Below, in pieces: positions 6,193 to 12,729 of a DNA stretch of 13,255 bases; position 1 is the first letter of the stretch, and each line of letters opens with the position of its first letter. Where the stretch lies: positions 1 through 13,255 of the forward strand of contig JADFYC010000066.1 in NCBI GenBank assembly GCA_015233295.1, written 5' to 3'. The translations under genes were made by a program, and so were the position numbers. This DNA comes from Deltaproteobacteria bacterium. Its GTDB lineage: Bacteria; Desulfobacterota; JADFXK01. Below the pieces are notes generated by a model. The model worked only from the letters and a program-made list of their open reading frames with translations. It made no database searches and had not been told where the DNA came from.

Positions 6193-7656
6193 ATGATGAA
6201 AAATACAGCTCAAATCTTGTTAGTGGATGATGAGGTCATCATCACTTTGGAGTTGAAAAGGTGCCTGACGGCCTTAGGCTATGAGGTGGTGGGAACGGCT
6301 ATTTCCGGCGAGGAATCAGTGAAAATGGCTCAGGCCCTGCATCCCGATTTAGTCCTCATGGACATCGTCATGCCCGGAAAATTAGATGGTATTCTGGCTG
6401 CGGAAATTATCTCTTCTCAACTGGATATCCCGATTGTCTTCGTGACCTCCCATGCGGGGGATCAATTCCTGGAGCGGGCCAAAAAGGCCGGCGCCTTTGG
6501 ATATATCTTGAAGCCTTTCCAGCAGAATCAGATTGAGGCGGTCATCGGGCTGGCTCTGCACAAACATGAGATGGGCCGGCGGCTACGCCAGAGTGAGACT
6601 CGTTACTCCCTGGCCACTGAAGCCGGCCGGGTCGGGATGTGGGAATGGAAGGTGGGTCAGGAAGAGACATACATTGACCCCGTGCTCAAGGCCTTGCTCG
6701 GCTATCAGCCCCACGAGATAGGTAACACCATGGAAGACTGGATCAGGCTCATTCACCCCGAAGATGTGGGCCGGTTGCGGATGGGGATGCAAGCCTGCCT
6801 TGAGGGCGCCGCGCCCCACTTCGAGTTGGAACATCGGATGATCCACAAGAATGGGACTATCCGCTGGTTTTTGACCCGAGGTAGTCTCGTCAATGATTAC
6901 GCCGGGCGACCGGTGAGCCTCCTGGGTACGCAACTCGATATTACCGAGAAACACGACATCCAGGAGGAGTTGCGGAAGAGCCTAGAAAAAATTAAGCTGT
7001 TCGCCTATTCCATATCCCATGACCTGAAAAGCCCGGCCCTTGGGATCCACGGCCTGGCCCGGTTGCTCCATGACCATTACGGAAGCGTGTTAGACGAGAA
7101 AGGGAAGGAGTATTGCCGGCAGTTGATGAATGTTTCCAGGCAAGTCAACGCCTTTGCCGACAATATCAATGCCTTTATCTCGGCCAAAGAAACGCCCATC
7201 ACCATAGAATCAATTGATATCAAAGAAGTATTGATGATAATTCGGTCTGATTTCGCTAACTCATTGGACCAACGCCGGATCAGTTGGTCAGAACCCGACA
7301 CTCTGCCTGAAATCAGAGGTAACAAATTAGCTATCCTCCGAATTTTGCGGAATTTGATAGACAACGCGATCAAATACGGCGGAGAAAAGCTCAGTCGGAT
7401 TGATATCGGCTATCACCCCTCCCAGACGGCCCATGTGTTCTCGGTCAGCGACGACGGGATAGATATCTCAGCCGAGAATGCCAAAAAAATATTCAGCCCA
7501 TTTCAACGCCTCAATAACTCTCGCAAGACAGACGGAAGCGGTCTGGGACTGGCCATTGTCAAGGAACTAGTCGAGCAGCACCACGGCCAGGTCTGGATCG
7601 AGTCCGGCCAACACAACGGGGTCGCCTTCTACTTCTCCATCGTCCGGAATCTCTAA
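6193..7656 (+). CDS. Receiver-PAS-histidine kinase hybrid (intact H-box)
   Basis: The 487-residue soluble protein has an N-terminal receiver (about 6-122; D13-D14 region, phospho-acceptor D57 in LMDIVMPG, T85, K107 in LKPF), a PAS_3-type PAS/PAC domain (about 137-256; W149 to ITEKHD) and a kinase core. The H-box SISHDLKSP places the phospho-accepting His at 276. The ATP domain has N391 in RNLIDNAIKYG, a G1 box reading SDDGIDIS rather than the usual DNGIGI, and DGSGLGLA (447-454). Its receiver is closely similar to that of the protein at 2660-4147, but the kinase core is of another class. The start has no good ribosome site, and the gene begins 34 nt after the Usp stop, so coupled translation in the operon is likely. 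It has no membrane segments, so it probably senses a cytoplasmic cue. Confidence 0.92.
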   Translation: MMKNTAQILLVDDEVIITLELKRCLTALGYEVVGTAISGEESVKMAQALHPDLVLMDIVMPGKLDGILAAEIISSQLDIPIVFVTSHAGDQFLERAKKAGAFGYILKPFQQNQIEAVIGLALHKHEMGRRLRQSETRYSLATEAGRVGMWEWKVGQEETYIDPVLKALLGYQPHEIGNTMEDWIRLIHPEDVGRLRMGMQACLEGAAPHFELEHRMIHKNGTIRWFLTRGSLVNDYAGRPVSLLGTQLDITEKHDIQEELRKSLEKIKLFAYSISHDLKSPALGIHGLARLLHDHYGSVLDEKGKEYCRQLMNVSRQVNAFADNINAFISAKETPITIESIDIKEVLMIIRSDFANSLDQRRISWSEPDTLPEIRGNKLAILRILRNLIDNAIKYGGEKLSRIDIGYHPSQTAHVFSVSDDGIDISAENAKKIFSPFQRLNNSRKTDGSGLGLAIVKELVEQHHGQVWIESGQHNGVAFYFSIVRNL

Positions 7657-7698
7657 GTATCCACCGGTTGATAGCTTGTTTTATCGTTATTATAAGGA

Positions 7699-8052
7699 TT
7701 AAATTTTTCGGGACAGGGATATTTTCAGCCTTTCAATTTCTTTTAGCACACCTTCTTGGGCCATTGACCGACGGTAGCACTTATTAGGGCACTCCTCCCG
7801 AGTGGAGTAGCAGATGTGGCGACCGCGGTTAGAAATATCAGGGGAGACGTCGGTGCATTCCCGTAGGATATCGGCGCTCAGGCCACCCGTGTTGACCCGA
7901 AATTCGGACCCCAGACCGCCTTCCGTGCATCCAAATACCCTGACCAGGTAGTTGGCAAAATCATTGTTCAGCACTAATTCCTCAATAAGATTACCCGGCA
8001 TTTCGGCTATTTCGTCTCTAGCGGCAATAGTCCAGATTTTAGATTTGATCAT
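7699..8052 (-). CDS. Hypothetical protein, 117 residues, cysteine-containing C-terminal half
   Basis: I do not recognise this family. The start at 8052 (MIKSKIWTIAARDE) is preferred over one 27 nt upstream because AGGAG lies seven to eight bases before it. The N-terminal part (about 1-40) is amphipathic and acidic. The middle has a Gly-rich segment (GCTEGGLGSEF), and the C-terminal part carries three close cysteines in ICYSTREECPNKCYR, spaced C-x6-C-x3-C, with further Cys at GCTE and RECTD. Such spacing could bind a metal or form disulfides, but this is speculation. A Lys-rich helix ends it. It has no signal peptide or membrane helix. It converges on the kinase gene (42-nt gap) and lies 167 nt downstream of the small lipoprotein gene on the same strand, perhaps co-transcribed. 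Confidence 0.6.
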   Translation of the reverse strand: MIKSKIWTIAARDEIAEMPGNLIEELVLNNDFANYLVRVFGCTEGGLGSEFRVNTGGLSADILRECTDVSPDISNRGRHICYSTREECPNKCYRRSMAQEGVLKEIERLKISLSRKI

Positions 8053-8219
8053 CTTCTCTCTCCTGAGCGTCCGCACCACTATAGCTATTTGACCCCATAT
8101 AATCTAAAAATATTCGTAGGGCAAGGCAAATCTGGCCTATATCGAGGTTCGTCGGGCAATTGAGCCGGATATTTTCACTTTGCGGCGTGAGGTTAACCAT
8201 AGTCGGTGGTTGAAAGGGG

Positions 8220-8405
8220 TCATTCCCGCCATCCGTAGTCGGACATGGCCGGATGGGGTTCGTAAGGATTGGCGGAAGCGGGCATACCGCTTTGGATATA
8301 CATCTGGTCCCGCTTGGTTCCCGGATTGAGTTGACAATGCTCACATGCGGCCAGAGTGACGGCGGCCGCAACCAAAAGAAGCAGGACTATCTTATTCATG
8401 TTCAT
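8220..8405 (-). CDS. Small lipoprotein, 61 residues
   Basis: The precursor has a textbook lipoprotein signal: MNMNK, a hydrophobic run of about 14 residues (IVLLLLVAAAVTLAA), and a lipobox TLAAC with the lipidated Cys at residue 21. Position +2 is Glu rather than Asp, so outer-membrane sorting is plausible. The mature part is only 41 residues (CEHCQLNPGTKRDQM...YGWRE), polar, Pro-rich, with a second Cys at +3, and matches no family I know. The start is set by AGGAGGT (8413-8419 as complement) seven bases upstream; the same frame stays open to 8480 but lacks a ribosome site there. A good extended -10 promoter lies about 50 bases further upstream. It may be the first gene of a short minus-strand unit with the 117-residue gene. 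Confidence 0.72.
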   Translation of the reverse strand: MNMNKIVLLLLVAAAVTLAACEHCQLNPGTKRDQMYIQSGMPASANPYEPHPAMSDYGWRE

Positions 8406-8451
8406 GGGCTTGACCTCCTGGCTAGGCACAGAGTTTTCTAATCTTCCGATA

Positions 8452-8480
8452 CTTATACCAGGTTTCTCGCCGATTTTCAA
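8452..8480 (-). promoter_or_regulatory. Extended -10 promoter candidate for the small lipoprotein gene
   Basis: Read on the minus strand, TTGAAA (8480-8475) and TATAAG (8457-8452) are 17 nt apart, each five of six to consensus, and TGG directly precedes the -10, giving an extended -10 element. Transcription would start near 8445, about 40 nt before the ATG at 8405. Confidence 0.6.
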
Positions 8481-8590
8481 TCAAGATAACAGATCGTCGT
8501 CAGGCCTTCCCGCAGTATTGTCCAGCCGGGTCGGCTTGCCGCCCGCGAGATTTGATTCCTGGAGATATCTGGCAAGCTTTGTGTTTTTTA

Positions 8591-8618
8591 TTGACTTATT
8601 TCCGGCTATGTGCATAAT
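8591..8618 (+). promoter_or_regulatory. Sigma70-type promoter candidate for the propeller lipoprotein operon
   Basis: TTGACT (8591-8596) and CATAAT (8613-8618) are 16 nt apart, each five of six to consensus. The leader of about 105 nt contains a hairpin CCCCG (8672-8676) / CGGGG (8685-8689) with an 8-nt loop, before TAGGAGGT at 8718-8725. The rest of the 326-nt divergent gap 8406-8731 shows no small gene I can support. Confidence 0.5.
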
Positions 8619-8731
8619 TGGTTAGTTTTTAGTTGGTTAATTGATTGATGAGAAGAGCCGAAAATCTATTTCCCCGGTTGAAGTCGGGGGCTGACAACAA
8701 CTTTGGTCATCCACAGGTAGGAGGTTGATTC

Positions 8732-9766
8732 ATGAAACGGTGCTTTAGTGTGTTATCTTTGATCTGTATCCTATCTTCATGCCTATTAATTAATTCTTGT
8801 AGCGACTCTAATGATACGCCTCTCCCCAGACCGGTTCTCCGTAGCGTGGTGTATGGCAACACCGGTTTCGTAGCTTCAGGCGACAATGGGGCGATTTTCT
8901 TTTCTTCCGACGGGGTCACCTGGACTTCAAAAACTTACAATGTTTATGCTGACTTGTACCAAGTAAAATTTATCAACAATCAATTCATCGCCTATGGCGC
9001 CAGGGGCAATATCGTTACCTCGCCCGACGGCAACCTCTGGGCCCTGCAGCAAACGGGCACATCTAATGTTCTTTGGGCCTCAAGCTCGACCTCCAAGATC
9101 ATCGTGGTGGTCGGCGCGGGCGGCACTATCCTGACCTCGCCCCAAGGCACTAACTGGACAGCGGTGAATTCCGGGACCAACCGAGATCTATTTGGCGCCA
9201 TCCAGACCGACAACGGTTTTGTGGCCGTGGGCGCCGGAGGAACAATCTTGACCTCGCCGGATGGAATCAATTGGACCCCGCGTAGCTCCGGTACCAGCCT
9301 GGACCTGGGTAGTATTTCCTATTCCAACAAGATGTACGTGGCTGTCGGAGTCGGAGGGACAATAATTTTCTCTACCGACGGAATCAACTGGGTCCCCCAA
9401 AAGTCCGGTACGACAAATAGTTTGACCGAGGTCGAGTTCAAAAACAACCTGTTCGTGGCGGTGGGAGCCAACGGCACCATCGTGACCTCCTCAAACGGGG
9501 TAAGTTGGACAAAACAGAATTCCGGCACCGGCCAGAGCCTATTTGATGTTGCGTTTAAAGATAATACGTTCTATGTCGTGGGGGATGAGGGCACCATTCT
9601 CTCCTCTCAAAATGGCGTTGTCTGGTCCATGAAGAACTCAACCACGAATTATGCCCTTTTGAGTATCGATTTTGCCGCCAAGGTTATCGTTGTGGTGGGC
9701 GACCAAAGGGCCATCCTATCCTCTTCCGACGGCAATAACTGGATATGGCACGATCCTCAAACCTAG
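8732..9766 (+). CDS. Beta-propeller lipoprotein with eight ~40-residue repeats (Ycf48/BNR-like)
   Basis: The 344-residue precursor starts with a lipoprotein signal (MKRC, hydrophobic core, lipobox LINSC with Cys23; +2 Ser). From about residue 35 it consists of eight tandem repeats of 39-41 residues, each of the form [I/F]-x5-[F/Y]-V-A-V-G-x-G-G-T-I-L-T-S-x-D-G-x-N-W-T, followed by a S-G-T-x3-L turn. The last repeat stops after its DGNNW motif. This is the pattern of propeller proteins annotated as Ycf48-like or BNR/sialidase-like. No catalytic residues are evident, so a binding or scaffold role on the outer membrane or in the periplasm is likely. TAGGAGGT six bases before the ATG sets the start. 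It leads a probable operon with a thioesterase gene 50 nt downstream. The repeats match as protein more than as DNA. Confidence 0.85.
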   Translation: MKRCFSVLSLICILSSCLLINSCSDSNDTPLPRPVLRSVVYGNTGFVASGDNGAIFFSSDGVTWTSKTYNVYADLYQVKFINNQFIAYGARGNIVTSPDGNLWALQQTGTSNVLWASSSTSKIIVVVGAGGTILTSPQGTNWTAVNSGTNRDLFGAIQTDNGFVAVGAGGTILTSPDGINWTPRSSGTSLDLGSISYSNKMYVAVGVGGTIIFSTDGINWVPQKSGTTNSLTEVEFKNNLFVAVGANGTIVTSSNGVSWTKQNSGTGQSLFDVAFKDNTFYVVGDEGTILSSQNGVVWSMKNSTTNYALLSIDFAAKVIVVVGDQRAILSSSDGNNWIWHDPQT

Positions 9767-9816
9767 CCCCGGCAGAACCACCGATATCCTTTCTTTCTCT
9801 AACCAGGGAGAACCCG

Positions 9817-10245
9817 ATGAAAGATTCCTTAACGCCAGGTTTAACTTTTGAATTTAAATTCCAGGTCCCTGACAACAAAACAGTCCCTCATTTATATCCG
9901 GAGGCCGTTGAGTTACAGGCTATGCCGCGGGTTCTGGCCACCGGATTTCTGGTCGGCCTGTTTGAATGGGCTTGCATCCGGGCCATTAATCCTCATCTTG
10001 ATTGGCCCCGGGAACAGACCGTGGGGATTGGAATGAAGTTGAATCATCTGGCCGCCACGCCGCCGGGATTAACCGTCACGGTTAAGGGGGTCTTGGACAA
10101 GGTGGAGGGACGTCAATTGACCTTTTCCCTGACGGCGGATGACGGGGTGGATAAGATTTCCGAGGCGACCCATGACCGCGCCGTGATCAATGCCGAAAAA
10201 TTCAACGCCCGAGTCGAAACCAAGGCCCAGAAAGTATCAAAATAA
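9817..10245 (+). CDS. FlK-like hotdog-fold acyl-CoA thioesterase
   Basis: The 142-residue protein aligns along its whole length with the fluoroacetyl-CoA thioesterase FlK of Streptomyces cattleya as I recall that sequence: KTVxHLYPE, VxATGFxVGLxEWACxRA and HxAATPPGLTVTV are shared. The FlK catalytic residues are kept: Thr42, Glu50, His77 (FlK His76) and Arg121 (FlK Arg120). The two lid phenylalanines of FlK, Phe33 and Phe36, are Leu33 and Met36 here, so specificity for fluoroacetyl-CoA is doubtful and another short acyl-CoA is more likely. The frame is open from 9745, overlapping the previous gene, but AGGGAGAA just before 9817 and alignment to the FlK start favour this ATG. The glycosyltransferase gene starts 2 nt after its stop. 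Confidence 0.85.
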   Translation: MKDSLTPGLTFEFKFQVPDNKTVPHLYPEAVELQAMPRVLATGFLVGLFEWACIRAINPHLDWPREQTVGIGMKLNHLAATPPGLTVTVKGVLDKVEGRQLTFSLTADDGVDKISEATHDRAVINAEKFNARVETKAQKVSK

Positions 10246-10247
10246 GC

Positions 10248-11108
10248 ATGGCCGAAAACCAGCGACAGTCTCCGGTCCCGGAGTCCGTGGCCCGGTACGC
10301 ACCACGCACTATTTATATCGCCTTCGAAGTCTTTCCCAAAGCTAAAGGGGCCACCAGTCACATGGCCATGTTGGCTCAGACCCTGGCGGCGGAGCATGGT
10401 CCCCTGTTGCTCCTCTGCTGCGGCCACAGCGACATGCCTGCCCTCCAGATAGAAGGTGACATCATCATCCGGCGGCACAAGGCCTACCACCCCAACATGC
10501 TGCATCGGGCGGTCGAATTTGGCCGGTTTGTTTACCGGATGCTCCGGAATCTGCCGCAGCAACCTGAAATGGTTATCTTTCGAGACCCTTGGGGGGGCGC
10601 CCCGGCACTCCAGGCCCTGGACGGATGCCCGGCGGTTTTTGAGGTGAATGCCCTGCCCAGTTGGGAGTTACCTTACGAATACCCGGCCATCCGGGACAAT
10701 GCCGCGATGCGGGCTAAGATTCTCGACCTGGAGTCCTTCTGCCTCCGCCGCTCCGCCGGATTTATCACAGTTTCGTCTCTCACGGCTGAGGCCTTGCAGG
10801 GATTAGGTGTCTCCGGCGACCGCCTGACCATCATTCCAAACGCCGCGGATGATGTTTTCTTTACCCCGCCCGCCACAAGTGGTCCCGTCGGTCCCTGGCT
10901 GGAAGGGCGCTGGTTCGGCTATTTCGGCAGCCTCCATGCCTGGCAAGGGGTGGACATATTGATTCGGGCCTGGGCCAGGATTGAGAGAGGTTTTTCTCGG
11001 GTTAACCTATTGATTGTTCATAATAATCGTCGCCAAGCCGTAAAACGCCTGGCCAAGTTGGTCCGGCGGTTAGGATTGGAAAGTAGGGTTTGCTTTCAGG
11101 CCGATTGA
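10248..11108 (+). CDS. GT4-family glycosyltransferase, N-terminal two-thirds (broken at 11102)
   Basis: The 286-codon frame encodes the N-terminal Rossmann domain and start of the C-terminal domain of a GT-B, GT4-type glycosyltransferase. It shows GATSHMAMLAQTLA near residue 40, GFITVSSLTAEAL, RLTIIPNAADDVFF, then FGYFGSLHAWQGVDILIRAW, the usual entry to the sugar-nucleotide-binding half. It ends abruptly with VCFQAD and TGA at 11106-11108; A285 is the last authentic residue and D286 plus the stop come from the junction. The missing C-terminal half is on the opposite strand at 12730-13134, and joining the two keeps frame and gives 419 residues, normal for the family. It starts 2 nt after the thioesterase stop without a clear ribosome site, so translation is probably coupled. 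The sugar donor and acceptor are unknown. Confidence 0.85.
   Translation: MAENQRQSPVPESVARYAPRTIYIAFEVFPKAKGATSHMAMLAQTLAAEHGPLLLLCCGHSDMPALQIEGDIIIRRHKAYHPNMLHRAVEFGRFVYRMLRNLPQQPEMVIFRDPWGGAPALQALDGCPAVFEVNALPSWELPYEYPAIRDNAAMRAKILDLESFCLRRSAGFITVSSLTAEALQGLGVSGDRLTIIPNAADDVFFTPPATSGPVGPWLEGRWFGYFGSLHAWQGVDILIRAWARIERGFSRVNLLIVHNNRRQAVKRLAKLVRRLGLESRVCFQAD
10982..11102 (+). repeat. Left arm of a perfect 121-bp inverted repeat
   Basis: These bases are exactly the reverse complement of 13135-13255. Identity stops at 11103 (G against C). The other edge cannot be seen because the right arm reaches the last base of the window, so 121 bp is a minimum. The arm is coding sequence of the glycosyltransferase, not a mobile-element terminus. 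Confidence 0.97.
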
Positions 11109-12714
11109 CCTCCTCCATCAGGACGGCGAATTCATCCCCTCCCAGGCGCGCCACCGTGTCCACTGCCCGGAAGCACTTCGATAACCGGCTGGATACGGCG
11201 ACCAAAAGTTTGTCTCCGGTAATATGCCCGTAACTATCGTTGACTTGTTTGAACCGGTCCAGATCAAAAAGCAAAACAGCAAAACGGTGGTCCTGATTTC
11301 TCTTGATCCGTTCCAGTGCCCGGCCCAATCTTTCGGAGAACAGGACACGGTTGGGCAGCCCGGTCAGGGCGTCATGAAAGGCTTGATGAGCCAGCGCCTT
11401 TTCAACAGATTTCCGCTCCGAGATGTTCATATAAATATAAAACGCGCCGACTATCTCTGAGCCGATCTTGATGGGGTAACCCAGCACGGAGGTGGGGATG
11501 AGCCGGCCGTCTTTGTGTCTTCGATGGGTCTCCCGCTGGATGGATTTACCGCTTAAAGCCGTCTGGTGGATCATCTGACCTTCGGCCATCAGGTCTTCAG
11601 GAATGAGTAAGTCCAAATTATTCCGGCCTTTGATTTCGGCCGGACGATACCCGAAGAGATGTTCGTAGCCCTTGTTAGCGTCAATTATTTTGCCATCGAC
11701 ATCCAGGATTACAATAGCCTGGGGTGATCCCTCAAAGAGCTGCTGAAAATAGGCCCGCTGTTGGCTTAAGGCTTCTTCTGTCCGACGCCGTTTGGTCACA
11801 TCCCGGACGACTCCCCGGAAGCCGATTGGCTGGCCGGCCCGGTCGCTCCTGAGGGAAGCCGATAACTCTAATATCCGTAGGGTTTTATCCTTTCTGATAA
11901 TTTCATAGTCAACTATCTTAGCCGGTTGGCCGGTGCGGTAGATTTGGTTAAAGACATGGAAGGCTTTTTGGGCTGTTTCCGGTGTAGTATAGTCCCGGTT
12001 ATTCAACTCCGGCATCTCGTCTTTGGTATAACCCAATATACGGCAAGTCGACTCATTCCAGAAAGTAACGTTCCCGGCCAGGTCCAGCTCATAATAACCC
12101 TCTTCAATGCTTTCTAATATGGTGCGGTACTTCTCTTCCCCTTTGCGGAGCAACTCTTCAGCTTCCTTCCGCTTGGTAATATCCATGTAATAGACAACTT
12201 GCTTTTCATCTCTGATAATGACCGGGAAATAAACAACATTGCGGTCTTGACCGTTCTTGCACCGGACTTTTAATTCACGAGAAATGACCTGACCTTGCCG
12301 GCAATTTTGAGCGTCGGTCTGCCAGAGCGCCAGGGCTTTCATCCGAGACTCCGGGTCCGGGAAGGCCAGATTGAACCAGGCCGCGTCAGTCGGAATGTCT
12401 TCTATGGTATAGCCGAATATCTCGATGAACTTCCGGTTTAAATATAAGAATTGTCCTGTGCAGTCAATGGTGGAGATGGGGAAGGGAGCATGGTCGGTAA
12501 GTGAACGAAATTTCAATTCGCTATTCTGCAAAGTCCGCTCAGCGTGTTTGAGTTCCGTAATGTCGTGATGAATAGGCATGCCGGAGGATTGGGGCTCGCT
12601 TTCCCGCAATTTTTGCTCGGCCAATTGGCCGGCCGCAATCTGTTGGGCCAAAGCTTCCTCGGCTTGGGCCAACTCTTGCCGGAGTTTGAGGATGTGTTCT
12701 TCAACGCTGTTCAA
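11002..12714 (-). CDS. PAS-PAS-PAS-GGDEF protein, probable diguanylate cyclase, 3' truncated at 11103
   Basis: This cytoplasmic sensor reads, numbered from a TTG at 12723: a coiled coil (about 5-45), a PAC-like remnant (HHDITELKHAERTL), PAS1 (68-185), PAS2 (196-313), PAS3 (322-438) and a GGDEF domain from about 445 (DALTGLPNR, FDLDRFKQVND, LGGDEF at 527-532). The intact GGDEF and the Mg-binding Asp predict c-di-GMP synthesis; RAVD at 519-522, five residues before GGDEF, matches the inhibitory I-site. Authentic sequence ends at Asn540 (base 11103). The 33 residues after it are antisense glycosyltransferase sequence, so about 60-70 residues of the domain, and any EAL domain, are missing. The TTG at 12714 is preferred because GGAG (12725-12728) is too close to the TTG at 12723. 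On its own strand it follows the glycosyltransferase stop by 6-15 nt. Confidence 0.85.
   Translation of the reverse strand: MNSVEEHILKLRQELAQAEEALAQQIAAGQLAEQKLRESEPQSSGMPIHHDITELKHAERTLQNSELKFRSLTDHAPFPISTIDCTGQFLYLNRKFIEIFGYTIEDIPTDAAWFNLAFPDPESRMKALALWQTDAQNCRQGQVISRELKVRCKNGQDRNVVYFPVIIRDEKQVVYYMDITKRKEAEELLRKGEEKYRTILESIEEGYYELDLAGNVTFWNESTCRILGYTKDEMPELNNRDYTTPETAQKAFHVFNQIYRTGQPAKIVDYEIIRKDKTLRILELSASLRSDRAGQPIGFRGVVRDVTKRRRTEEALSQQRAYFQQLFEGSPQAIVILDVDGKIIDANKGYEHLFGYRPAEIKGRNNLDLLIPEDLMAEGQMIHQTALSGKSIQRETHRRHKDGRLIPTSVLGYPIKIGSEIVGAFYIYMNISERKSVEKALAHQAFHDALTGLPNRVLFSERLGRALERIKRNQDHRFAVLLFDLDRFKQVNDSYGHITGDKLLVAVSSRLSKCFRAVDTVARLGGDEFAVLMEEVNRPESKPYFPILTAGPTWPGVLRLGDDYYEQSIG
11102..11103. 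other. Fold-back junction
   Basis: Two genes are cut at this one point from opposite sides: the plus-strand glycosyltransferase after A285 and the minus-strand GGDEF gene after N540. Sequence to the right (11103-13255) is in reversed orientation relative to sequence to the left, as shown by the continuation of the glycosyltransferase at 13134-12730 on the other strand. I read it as a chimeric or misoriented join rather than a native gene boundary. Confidence 0.8.
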
Positions 12715-12729
12715 GATAACCAATCTCCG

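Noticed and set aside
7657..7698. Bidirectional terminator between the convergent kinase and 117-residue genes
   Set aside because: No stem of useful length followed by a T-run is visible in the 42-nt gap.
8039..8371. A 110-residue minus-strand frame, and plus-strand frames at 8253-8441 and 8356-8625
   Set aside because: They overlap the small lipoprotein gene in other frames, have no ribosome sites and show no family-like sequence; the lipoprotein has a signal peptide, promoter and ribosome site.
8992..9528. Minus-strand frames with internal repeats opposite the propeller gene
   Set aside because: Their repeats only mirror the plus-strand repeats; the plus strand has the lipobox, ribosome site and propeller motif.
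9001..9760. DNA tandem repeats or CRISPR-like array in the propeller gene
   Set aside because: The periodicity of about 120 bp is coding repeats with diverged codons, not identical repeats with unique spacers.
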